Positions 1-7,036 of a stretch of DNA of 64,000 nucleotides are shown here, piece after piece. The notes under the pieces were generated by a model that searched no databases, was not told the origin of the DNA, and saw only the letters and a list, made by a program, of their open reading frames with translations. Made by a program: the position numbers and the translations under genes. Each line of letters begins with the position of its first letter. Positions within the stretch are counted from its first letter, which is position 1. Source of the stretch: Marinimicrobium hydrolyticum (lineage in GTDB: Bacteria > Pseudomonadota > Gammaproteobacteria > Pseudomonadales > Cellvibrionaceae); contig NZ_JAVDDU010000009.1 of the NCBI RefSeq assembly GCF_030848505.1, positions 81,228 to 145,227 on the forward strand. Reading direction: 5' to 3'.

Positions 1-261
1 GAACGGCTTCTGAACATTTTTGGAAAGCTCAATGGCAATGAGGCGCTAAAGAAGCGCCTCAACAAGCTCAGGAATGAGCGGAACTACGTTGCACATGAAG
101 CGCTTTTAGTCACTATCGGTTCGAATCCAAACATGGATACTCTTAACCAAAAAGCGAAAGACTTCTTCTACCTTGAAGATGAGCTAACAGAATGCTTAAA
201 GCTAGTAACAGAAGAGTTCCGTAAGTTAAAAGTTAAGGGTGAACTGAGTAGGCTCATTTAA
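1..261 (+). CDS. C-terminal part of a HEPN-like protein (gene cut by window edge)
   Basis: Frame 1 is open from the first base to TAA at 259-261, giving the last 86 residues of a gene that starts outside the window. Residues 27-32 of the visible part read RNYVAH, inside a charged helical stretch. This fits the R-N-x3-H signature (R-x4-6-H) of HEPN domains, which in many toxin and defence proteins is the RNase active site. The rest is Lys/Glu-rich and helical, as in small HEPN proteins. The composition is AT-richer than the genes from 0.6 kb on, and the stop is followed directly by an attC-like half site, so it is probably the last gene of a cassette. The HEPN call rests on one motif only. Function (toxin, nucleotidyltransferase partner or other) cannot be told. 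Confidence 0.5.
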   Translation, partial: ERLLNIFGKLNGNEALKKRLNKLRNERNYVAHEALLVTIGSNPNMDTLNQKAKDFFYLEDELTECLKLVTEEFRKLKVKGELSRLI

Positions 262-306
262 ATGCATAACAAAGCCATCAAGTACGCGCACTTCGTGCGC
301 CGGAGA
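262..306 (+). repeat. attC-like half site after the HEPN gene
   Basis: Right after the stop codon come a TAACAA core, the segment GCCATCAAGT, and a perfect small hairpin with arms GCGCAC/GTGCGC around a TTC loop. This is the usual layout of the left half of an integron attC site (R''-L''-variable palindrome). No matching right half (L'-R' with GTTA) follows. The sequence instead runs into an insertion-sequence remnant. I infer a disrupted cassette end. Confidence 0.35.
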
Positions 307-602
307 CCTCCCCCTGAACCTGCATCACCTTTCACGGACAGTAATTAACTGTCAACCTAAGTGGTGATAATATGGGAATAACAAGAAAAAAGCATTACGA
401 CAGCTATACGCTGGTGTACAAAGTACATGCGATCAAGATGACCCAACAGAAGGGCGTTAAGGCTCCAGGTTCCCCAAAAAAAGTAGACACATGCGGCGCC
501 TGTACTCGTCATTAGGGTTTAATATCCCGAGTGAATATGAAAGTATGGTCGCATGAACAAACACTTGTCGGACGTCTATTTTTCGGGGGGAGGTTTCTTG
601 CC
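307..602. other. Intergenic stretch holding IS debris
   Basis: This gene-free stretch holds an imperfect palindrome at 339-355 (arms GACAGT/ACTGTC), the OrfA-like fragment listed separately, and at 479-490 the string AAAAGTAGACAC. The same string recurs at 61411-61422 at the end of an IS3 remnant. It then runs into the leader of the first oxidoreductase, whose ribosome binding site GGGGAGG lies at about 586-593. I see no other gene. Confidence 0.5.
372..515 (+). pseudogene. IS3-type OrfA N-terminal fragment
   Basis: A 47-codon reading frame begins with TRKKHYDSY followed by a helical segment ending in QQKGVKA. This resembles the first 30 residues of IS3-family OrfA proteins, just before the helix-turn-helix. 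The frame then runs straight into CCCCAAAAAAAGTAGACAC, which looks like an IS3 terminal repeat rather than coding sequence, and stops. I read it as an internally deleted IS: the 5' end of orfA joined to a terminus. Homology was judged by eye, so the family call is tentative. Confidence 0.35.
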
Positions 603-1769
603 ATGAGCACAATGAGTGCGGCCGCCAGTCCCGTGCGCCTCGGTATCATCGGGCTCGGGAATATTGGCCAACAGCATATCCAGCACGTCCAGACAGGGGT
701 CACCGGTTGCGAGATCACCGCCACCTGTTCCCGCCAGTCTAAAGTGATCGCGGGCCTTGATAAGGCCCAGCATTTCAGCGACTACCGCCAACTGATTGAT
801 TCGGGGCTGGTCGATGCTGTCTTAATCGCCACGCCCACCATGGCGCACTTTGAGCAAGCGAGCTATGCCCTGGACAAGGGGCTTCACCTGTTGGTGGAAA
901 AGCCCATTGGGCTGTCCTGCCAGGAGGGTGAGCAACTTATCGCCAGGCATCAACAAAAACAACAGATCTTTGCGCTGATGCTCAATCAGCGCACCGACCC
1001 ACTGTTTGTCGCCATGAAGGAGCAGGTTGATAGCGGCCGCATTGGCGCCATCCAGCGCACCCATTGGACCATGACCAACTGGTTCCGCCCCGAAGTGTAC
1101 TTCCAGGTCAGCGACTGGCGCGCCACCTGGAAGGGCGAAGGCGGCGGACTGCTGGTGAATCAGTGTATTCACAACCTGGATATTTTTCAGTGGATCTGCG
1201 GCTTGCCTGTCTCGGTGCAGAGCTTTTGCAGCTTCGGCAAATACCACGACATTGAAGTAGAAGACGAAGCCACTGCCTACCTGCGCTACAGCAATGGCGC
1301 CAGCGGCTTGTTTGTCGGCTCCACCGGTGAGGCCCCCGGCATCAATCGCTTTGATATTGTGGGTGATCGCGGCACCCTCAGTTTTGACGGCGACCGACTG
1401 CAATTGCTCACCAACAACGAATCCACCAGCACTTTTTCAAAAGCCACGCGCGATATGTTTGGTATGCCGGCCACCACACGTCAGGACATCACCCCGGATC
1501 GTCAGGTCAACCAACACGCCCGGGTAATTCAGAATTTTATCGACGCTATTCGCGAGCAAACGCCACTGATTGCCCCTGCTGAACAGGGCCTGCATTCACT
1601 CGCGCTGGCCAACGCCATTTTATTGTCGAGCTGGGAGAATAAAGCCGTCGATCTGCCTCTTGACAGCGCCCATTACCAACAGGCGCTTGAGCAGCGCATC
1701 GCTCAGTCCAGTCTGCGCAAAAAAGCGGATATTGAAGTATCAATCGACATGACCAAGTCCTACCGGTAA
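603..1769 (+). CDS. Gfo/Idh/MocA family NAD(P)-dependent oxidoreductase
   Basis: This 388-residue protein has the N-terminal Rossmann signature LGIIGLGNIG (GxGxxG) near residues 13-22 and the family motif EKPIG near residue 99, whose Lys acts in catalysis. The C-terminal half is the GFO_IDH_MocA sheet domain. Such enzymes oxidise or reduce sugars, inositols and related polyols. The start at 603 is preferred over the ATG at 531 because GGGGAGG lies about 10 bases upstream and the extra N-terminus precedes the fold. It begins a three-gene run with an Nramp-like transporter and a second oxidoreductase on the same strand, with gaps of 56 and 28 bases, so the cluster probably takes up and converts one compound. 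The substrate is unknown. Confidence 0.85.
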   Translation: MSTMSAAASPVRLGIIGLGNIGQQHIQHVQTGVTGCEITATCSRQSKVIAGLDKAQHFSDYRQLIDSGLVDAVLIATPTMAHFEQASYALDKGLHLLVEKPIGLSCQEGEQLIARHQQKQQIFALMLNQRTDPLFVAMKEQVDSGRIGAIQRTHWTMTNWFRPEVYFQVSDWRATWKGEGGGLLVNQCIHNLDIFQWICGLPVSVQSFCSFGKYHDIEVEDEATAYLRYSNGASGLFVGSTGEAPGINRFDIVGDRGTLSFDGDRLQLLTNNESTSTFSKATRDMFGMPATTRQDITPDRQVNQHARVIQNFIDAIREQTPLIAPAEQGLHSLALANAILLSSWENKAVDLPLDSAHYQQALEQRIAQSSLRKKADIEVSIDMTKSYR

Positions 1770-1825
1770 CACGCATTGATAAAAAGATGCGTCAATTAAC
1801 ACACTAATAATAATTTCGGTAATTT

Positions 1826-3214
1826 ATGACTCACACATCGACAGCATCTACACCCGCCGATCAACTTTCCGAAGAGCGGGATCAACTGCACGCGGACATT
1901 GCCCAGCGCCCACCCGTGAGGCGAGCCTTTGCCTATCTTCGCCTCAGCGGCCCGGGCTGGCTGCAGGGGGCAATGACGCTCGGGGGCGGCAGTGCCATTG
2001 CCTCGCTGACCATTGGTGGCGTTTATGGTTACGAACTGCTTTGGGTGCAGCCCCTGGCTATGTTGATTGGCTGCATCATGTTGTTTGCTCTCTCCCACCA
2101 AACTCTGAGCACCGGCGAAAGGCCCTTTAAGGCGATGTGTCGTATTCATCCCGCCCTCGCCTGGAGCTGGGCCCTGGCAGCGCTGGCATCCAGTATTATT
2201 TGGGGGTTTTCACACTACCCGTTGAGTGCGGGTATGGCCGAAGAGGTCATTTCCGTCACCACCGGTTTTCGAGTTGGGGACGGTGGCGCACGGGAACTGT
2301 ATTTGTTTGCCCTCGCTGTCATCGTCTGGGCCTTCTGCGCCTATACGGCCTGGCACTATGGTAAAGGTGGTAGCACGGTACGGCTGTTTGAAAACGGCAT
2401 TAAATGGTTGAGTATTTTCACGGTACTCGCCTTTGCCTTCGTGGTGGCGACGGCCAGTTGGAACGGGCAAGTCGATTGGCTTCGGGTATTGCGGGGTTTT
2501 GTACCCGGCAGGCTGCCCACAGATTCGGAAGGCGTCACTACCGTAATGGCCGCACTGGGTGCCGCTGTGGGCATTAACATGACCTTTGTATACGGCTACA
2601 CGCTACTGAATCGTGGTTGGGGCAAGGTGCAGCGGGAGCTGTCGCGCTACGACATTATCATGGGGTTGGTGCTCCCCTATTTACTGGTGACGAGTCTTAT
2701 TTCTATTGCGGCCGCCGGTGCGTTGAGCAGTATCGACACCGATATCAGTGGCAGGCTCAGCCCCGCCATGGCGAGCCAGATTTTTGTGCAGGCAGGGCTC
2801 GGTGAAGTGCCGGCCCGGCTGATTTTTTCCATGGGTATTCTGGGTATGGCGGTGGGGTCATTGGTCATGCATATGCTGACCTGTGGTTTTGCCGCCAGTG
2901 AAATGTTTGGTTGGCCGACCAATAGCCTGCGCTATCGGCTGGCGTTGTTATTGCCCACCCCCGCGGTCCTCGGCGTGTTTGTCTGGAGCACCATGGGGGC
3001 CTATGTGGTACTGCCGACCTCGGCGATCTGCGGGGTACTCTTACCCATTGCCTATGTTGGCTGGCTGATCCTGAACAACCGCCGGGACTACCTGGGTGAG
3101 GATATGCCTCGCGGGGCTAAGCGCGGCCTCTACAATGCGGCAATGCTGCTGTGTATTCTCACCGTCGTTGCCAGTGTCATCTATACCACCTCCGTAAGGC
3201 TGGGTTGGTTGTGA
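1826..3214 (+). CDS. Nramp-like membrane transporter
   Basis: The product has 462 residues: a soluble N-terminus of about 45 residues, then about 11 hydrophobic helices. The first helix begins LSGPGWLQGAMTLGGGSA. This GPGW motif sits where classical Nramp metal transporters have DPGN, and the following LLWVQPLAM segment also matches the Nramp-like group. The metal-binding Asp and Asn of true Nramp proteins are not visible in helix 1, so manganese or iron transport is doubtful. Lying between two Gfo/Idh/MocA genes, it more likely moves an organic substrate or its counter-ion. This is inference from context. The start ATG is the first in frame and is preceded by an AT-rich leader without a strong ribosome site. 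Confidence 0.7.
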   Translation: MTHTSTASTPADQLSEERDQLHADIAQRPPVRRAFAYLRLSGPGWLQGAMTLGGGSAIASLTIGGVYGYELLWVQPLAMLIGCIMLFALSHQTLSTGERPFKAMCRIHPALAWSWALAALASSIIWGFSHYPLSAGMAEEVISVTTGFRVGDGGARELYLFALAVIVWAFCAYTAWHYGKGGSTVRLFENGIKWLSIFTVLAFAFVVATASWNGQVDWLRVLRGFVPGRLPTDSEGVTTVMAALGAAVGINMTFVYGYTLLNRGWGKVQRELSRYDIIMGLVLPYLLVTSLISIAAAGALSSIDTDISGRLSPAMASQIFVQAGLGEVPARLIFSMGILGMAVGSLVMHMLTCGFAASEMFGWPTNSLRYRLALLLPTPAVLGVFVWSTMGAYVVLPTSAICGVLLPIAYVGWLILNNRRDYLGEDMPRGAKRGLYNAAMLLCILTVVASVIYTTSVRLGWL

Positions 3215-3242
3215 TCAACAGCAAAAGATTGAGAGTCGTGCA

Positions 3243-4325
3243 ATGAAAAAGAATGTCGACGTCAAGGACGGTGCCAACTATGCGCCGTCTGCCGACAGTG
3301 TCAAAGTGGTGAAAGAAGGCGAGTTTTACTTTGCGGTCGCTCACCTGGACCACGGCCATATCTACGGGCAAACCAATGGCCTGATTGATGCTGGTGCCAG
3401 CCTGAAGTATGTCTACGACCCGGACCCGGCACGGGTGGCCGAATTTGTTCAGCGCTACCCCGGAGTAGAGGTCGTCAGCGACTTTCAAACCCTGCTCGAT
3501 GATCCGAGCATACAGTTGGTGGCCGCTGCGGCGATTCCCAATCGGCGTGCCGACATTGGTATTGAGGTGATGCGCGCCGGCAAGGATTATTTTACCGACA
3601 AAAGCCCCTTCACCAGCCTGCAGCAACTGGAACAGGCGCGCCGCGTGGCCGCGGAAACCGGCCGTAAATACATGGTTTACTATTCCGAGCGGCTGCACAA
3701 CGATGCCGCCTGGCGAGCGGGCGAAATGATCAGCGAGGGCGCCATCGGTCGGGTATTGCAAGTCTTAAACCTGGCCCCTCACCGATTGGCCAAGCATTCG
3801 CGGCCCGAGTGGTTTTTTGACAAACAGCAATATGGCGGCATCCTCACTGACATAGGCAGCCACCAGGTTGAGCAATTTCTCACCTATGCGAACTGCCGTG
3901 ATGCCACCCTTAATTTTGCCCGGGCCAGTAACTTGAATAATCCGGACCGACCCGGCCTGCAGGATTTTGGTGAAATGTCCCTGACCGGTGATAACGGCTG
4001 TTCTTTTTACACCCGTGTTGATTGGTTTACGCCAGAAGGGTTAAGTAGCTGGGGAGACGGCCGCACCTTTATTGTCGGCACCGAGGGCAGCCTGGAACTG
4101 CGAAAATATATGGATGTCGCCCGGCAAACACCCAGCTCAAAACTGATTTTGGTCAACTCAAAAGAAGAACAGGAAATCGAGTGCCTTGATCAAAGCGGTT
4201 TCCCCTTCTTCGGGCAATTAATTTTGGACGTTATACACCGCACTGAAAATGCCATGACCCAGGCGCACGCCTTTAAAGCAGCCGAGCTGAGTTTGCGTGC
4301 CCAGTTGTTGGCGGACTCCTCCTGA
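3243..4325 (+). CDS. Divergent Gfo/Idh/MocA family oxidoreductase
   Basis: A 360-residue protein of the same superfamily as the first gene but from a distant branch. The N-terminal strand reads FAVAHLDHGHIYG, which lacks a standard GxGxxG loop. The family EKP motif is replaced by DKSPF near residue 120, keeping the Lys. YDPDP at about residues 58-62 is the usual end of the second strand, where NAD ribose specificity is set. A GGILTDIGSHQ segment near residue 198 fits the substrate-side histidine motif of the family. The gene follows the transporter by 28 bases and probably shares its transcript. An NAD(P)-linked sugar or polyol oxidoreductase is likely; the unusual nucleotide loop should be modelled before assuming normal cofactor use. 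Confidence 0.75.
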   Translation: MKKNVDVKDGANYAPSADSVKVVKEGEFYFAVAHLDHGHIYGQTNGLIDAGASLKYVYDPDPARVAEFVQRYPGVEVVSDFQTLLDDPSIQLVAAAAIPNRRADIGIEVMRAGKDYFTDKSPFTSLQQLEQARRVAAETGRKYMVYYSERLHNDAAWRAGEMISEGAIGRVLQVLNLAPHRLAKHSRPEWFFDKQQYGGILTDIGSHQVEQFLTYANCRDATLNFARASNLNNPDRPGLQDFGEMSLTGDNGCSFYTRVDWFTPEGLSSWGDGRTFIVGTEGSLELRKYMDVARQTPSSKLILVNSKEEQEIECLDQSGFPFFGQLILDVIHRTENAMTQAHAFKAAELSLRAQLLADSS

Positions 4326-4464
4326 GCCCGGGCGCGGGGTCAGGTTGGCACGTCGAGGGCCTTCAGTTGTAGCTGGCACAACCAACCATTAGTTTCGCGC
4401 TCTTCGCGCGCCGAACCTCGTTTCACTCGGCAACCAATGGCCGCCGTTATTGCAACCAAGGAGG

Positions 4465-4512
4465 ATTTAACAAGGCAATGCACGCGGCAAACGCGTGATT
4501 GCGACGTTACAT
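4465..4512 (+). repeat. attC-like site upstream of RDD gene
   Basis: Core-type TTTAACAA is followed by GGCAATGCACG, a 7-base spacer, CGCGTGATTGCG and ACGTTAC. The GCAATGCACG and CGTGATTGC arms pair except for one extra base in the left arm, the extrahelical base expected in attC. A near-identical site lies on the minus strand at 63058-63105, differing mainly in the spacer. A second, weaker hairpin ending in CCGCCGTTATTGC lies just upstream at about 4376-4452. No integrase gene is in the window. Confidence 0.65.
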
Positions 4513-4537
4513 TACCTTCAACACCCAAGGAACAAAA

Positions 4538-5491
4538 ATGACTGATGAAGTACAGCAAAATTGGATAGCTGGATTTTGGAGACGAATCGGTGCGCTTTTT
4601 ATCGATACATTGATTCTTGGGCTAGTAGGTTTCCTATTGGGGCTAGCTCTTGGGAGTACGTTCGTTCAAGTCGGTGGTTGGGGACGCTTAATAGGCTTTG
4701 TAATCGCGCTAGTCTATTTCGGAGCAATGAACAGCAAGCTATTCAAAGGTCAAACTATTGGCAAAAGAGTACTTAACCTGAGGGTAGTTGATTCCGACAA
4801 CCAGACAATTTCCTTGGTCAGGTCTGTTATTCGATACATTGTTTTAGCTGCTCCGTTTTCTTTAAACGGGGCTCAGTTCTCCAATGAGGCGTTACTTTCG
4901 TTTTTGATATACCCGCTATCGTTGATAATTTTCGGCGGGCTATTCTCGATAATTTACTTGTACATATTCAACAGGATCACCAGGCAGTCGCTCCATGATC
5001 TTGCGGTGGGGACATTCGTGGTCAATGCCAATATTGAAAAGCAAGAAGTCGGCAAAATCTGGAAAGGCCACTTAGTAGTAGTCGCAGTCTTTTTCATCGC
5101 TGCTGCGATTGTCCCGGTTTTTACAAGTAAATTGGCTCAAAATGAACCATTTAAAGATATGCTAGCGGTTCAGTCTGCTCTCTCAGATGAGCCGGGAGTA
5201 AATTATGCCACGGTAACTACCAGCACGACGACCTTCAGTTCAAAAAATGAAGGAGCAAAAACAACTACGTATGTAACTGCTCAAGCCTTTATCTCCTCCA
5301 ATAACGTTAGTGATGTTGAACTTGCCCGAGAATTGGCCATTATTGTTATCAAAAACTTCCCCGAAGCCGTGAGAAGAGACGCTCTTAGAATTACACTAAC
5401 ATACGGCTATGACATAGGTATTTGGTCTCAGTGGTCAAACCATGCACATGATTTCAATCCGAGTGAGCTTGCAGGTGAAGAGCAAGAATAA
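4538..5491 (+). CDS. RDD family membrane protein
   Basis: The product has 317 residues. The N-terminal 160 residues form an RDD domain: AGFWRRIGALFIDTLIL carries the Arg and Asp of the first helix, GQTIGKRVLNLRVVD follows the second, and another helix pair ends the domain. A further membrane helix near residues 180-200 precedes a roughly 110-residue soluble domain rich in Thr and Ser, with no family I recognise. RDD proteins are a loosely defined membrane family, some linked to ion exchange. The role here is unknown. The start at 4538 has AAGG about 8 bases upstream; a longer frame from 4499 would overlap the attC-like site. Base composition is AT-richer than the core genes, consistent with a mobile cassette. 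Confidence 0.8.
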   Translation: MTDEVQQNWIAGFWRRIGALFIDTLILGLVGFLLGLALGSTFVQVGGWGRLIGFVIALVYFGAMNSKLFKGQTIGKRVLNLRVVDSDNQTISLVRSVIRYIVLAAPFSLNGAQFSNEALLSFLIYPLSLIIFGGLFSIIYLYIFNRITRQSLHDLAVGTFVVNANIEKQEVGKIWKGHLVVVAVFFIAAAIVPVFTSKLAQNEPFKDMLAVQSALSDEPGVNYATVTTSTTTFSSKNEGAKTTTYVTAQAFISSNNVSDVELARELAIIVIKNFPEAVRRDALRITLTYGYDIGIWSQWSNHAHDFNPSELAGEEQE

Positions 5492-5538
5492 TCTAACAAA
5501 CAGCTGTTGCCGGACGTTAAAGGGGCGGAGAGAGAAAA

Positions 5539-5916
5539 GTGAAATCATTCAGTAATATTCAGGCTATCTCTGTTTCGGTCGTTTTATTTATAACATTACA
5601 TTTTTTATTGACGTTAGTATCAAATTATCTCTCTAAAAATTCAAGCAGTTTCTTGACATTGCTTCCTTGGCTAAATCTTCTAGCGTACTTGCTTTATCTA
5701 TTGACAGGCTTCATTTCTAGCCTATTGGCAAAAAGCCGACTTATTATCACTGGTCTGGCAGCTGGCCTACTATCTGCGTTTATCGCAGTTTTGGCATTCG
5801 GTGTTGGCGGTGATATTTTTTGGGGGCTCCTTACTCTAGCTTTTGGTTTTATTTTGGGCGGTATCGGTGGCGGCATATCTATGTTGCTTAAAATGATAAC
5901 TAGCGAAGCCCTTTAA
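5539..5916 (+). CDS. Small four-helix membrane protein
   Basis: A 125-residue protein starting at GTG with a GGAGAGAG ribosome site. It consists almost wholly of about four hydrophobic helices with a Gly-rich last helix (GGIGGGISM). I do not recognise the family. It lies 47 bases after the RDD gene, separated by a short TCTAACAA...GACGTTAAA stretch that looks like a reduced attC. It may therefore be its own cassette. AT-rich composition matches its neighbours. Confidence 0.6.
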   Translation: MKSFSNIQAISVSVVLFITLHFLLTLVSNYLSKNSSSFLTLLPWLNLLAYLLYLLTGFISSLLAKSRLIITGLAAGLLSAFIAVLAFGVGGDIFWGLLTLAFGFILGGIGGGISMLLKMITSEAL

Positions 5917-5990
5917 CAAATTGCTCAAATACACTCCGGGCTTTCGGCCCCTTGCGACGGCCTACACTTAGTTCCGGCCGGCCCTTAGCA
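5912..5990 (+). repeat. Possible attC-like site after small membrane protein
   Basis: The stop codon is embedded in TTTAACAAATTGCTCAA. A GC-rich palindromic stretch (GGGC/GCCC, CCGGCCGG) follows and ends in GGCCCTTAGC. The left half matches the attC layout. The right core would be a mutated GTTAGC. Weaker than the site at 4465. Confidence 0.35.
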
Positions 5991-6016
5991 AAAATTTATG
6001 TAACAAAGGAAGTCTA

Positions 6017-6541
6017 GTGCTAACTCTCAAGTGTACTAAGAAAGTTCAAGCTTATCTAAAATTGAAAGAAAGCGATCTTGCTGAGCCTGTAGAAGGTGAA
6101 GAAGGTTTTGGAGCTTGGTATGTAAATCAGTTCTACGTGGATCGGCGAAAATGCCTTATCTTCATGAATGAAAAGACTCTCTTATCGTTTTTCTTGTATG
6201 GTGTAAAGAAGACAAACACACGAAAAGATACTTTTCCAGAGCTCTGTCTTAACGGAGTATTTCAACTACTGAAGATTGAAGGCTTCTCAGGTAAATCTAT
6301 TAGTCAATTTATGGATAACTCACAGGATTTTCGTTACATGAAAACTACTGATAGGAAAGCTTTGGGAAATCTTAACGATCTGATGTTTATGTATGAGCAT
6401 ATGATTTTGTCGGAAGGTGGCCTTGAGTACTGCGACCTTACTGAGATCATAAGAAAAATGAACAGAACTCCTCAGAAAAATATTGGCTGGGGATATTCTA
6501 TTGATAAGGCTAGAGAAATATTAGGTGAAATTTCGTCATAA
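6017..6541 (+). CDS. DUF6933-like protein
   Basis: A 174-residue soluble protein from a GTG start with AAAGGA 7 bases upstream. The N-terminus (LKCTKKVQAYLKL) and the central WYVNQFYVDRRK...IFMNEKTLLSFFLYG stretch resemble the DUF6933 family, small proteins of unknown function common in mobile and cassette regions. There is no signal peptide, membrane helix or catalytic motif I can name. The stop at 6539-6541 is directly continued by TAACAATCGC, an attC-like beginning, so this is a typical single-gene cassette. The family assignment is from memory and not searched. Confidence 0.65.
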   Translation: MLTLKCTKKVQAYLKLKESDLAEPVEGEEGFGAWYVNQFYVDRRKCLIFMNEKTLLSFFLYGVKKTNTRKDTFPELCLNGVFQLLKIEGFSGKSISQFMDNSQDFRYMKTTDRKALGNLNDLMFMYEHMILSEGGLEYCDLTEIIRKMNRTPQKNIGWGYSIDKAREILGEISS

Positions 6542-6614
6542 CAATCGCAAGCAGTTCGGCCCCACGGGCCCGGACGTCGCTTCGCTCCGCCGCCGTTGCA
6601 CGCGTTACATTCCT
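6538..6614 (+). repeat. Possible attC-like site after DUF6933-like gene
   Basis: CATAACAATCGCAAGC follows the stop, then a GC-rich palindromic centre (GGGCC/GGCCC, GGCGG/CCGCC) and a right end TTGCACGCGTTACATT. The final GTTACATT is the same as at the end of the 4465-4512 site. Arm pairing is imperfect, so the call is moderate. Confidence 0.45.
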
Positions 6615-6619
6615 CGCAT

Positions 6620-7036
6620 ATGACAGACGATGCTGAAAAATTCTACTTTTTTGGGCGCATGAGATTGCCTCTTGCTATCTTGGTCGCCAGTCTATACTTA
6701 CTTTTTGCTTGGCTTGTTTGGCCCGACGTCACTATGACGTTAGGGCTCATATTTGCCGGGAGTTTGTGGGTTTATACTATTGAAATTGGCGCGGTAGTTG
6801 AGATTAGTCCAAATGGAATATCGATGGGTAAGTTTTTCGAGCTAAAGTGGTCGGACATTAAGGCGGCGCGAAAAAGATCGTTTTTTGGTTTGCGATATCT
6901 TTATATTACTCCCTCGCGTGGACTTGCATGGTGGTTTCCACTCTATTACGGAGGTGACAGAGACGTGCTAAAGGCGATAGTTAAGAGCGCACCCGAAGGA
7001 AACCCCGTAAGGGAGTTGGCGCATACAGACGTTTGA
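6620..7036 (+). CDS. Small membrane protein with PH-like cytoplasmic part
   Basis: A 138-residue protein with two hydrophobic helices (about residues 18-55) followed by a strand-rich region containing VVEISPNGISMGKFFELKWSDI and LYITPSRG. That pattern is typical of bacterial PH-like domains attached to membrane anchors. Function unknown. The start at 6620 follows the attC-like end directly. The last 56 bases overlap the 3' end of the convergent haloperoxidase gene, which suggests that the cassette zone was joined to that gene's end. Confidence 0.6.
   Translation: MTDDAEKFYFFGRMRLPLAILVASLYLLFAWLVWPDVTMTLGLIFAGSLWVYTIEIGAVVEISPNGISMGKFFELKWSDIKAARKRSFFGLRYLYITPSRGLAWWFPLYYGGDRDVLKAIVKSAPEGNPVRELAHTDV

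Noticed and set aside
531..602. Longer N-terminus for the first oxidoreductase
   Set aside because: No ribosome site at 531, and the added residues precede the Rossmann start. 603 has a strong GGGGAGG.
5490..5538. attC site between the RDD gene and the next small membrane gene
   Set aside because: TCTAACAA and GACGTTAAA cores are present but only about 30 bases apart with no convincing stem. Mentioned under the gene and not listed.
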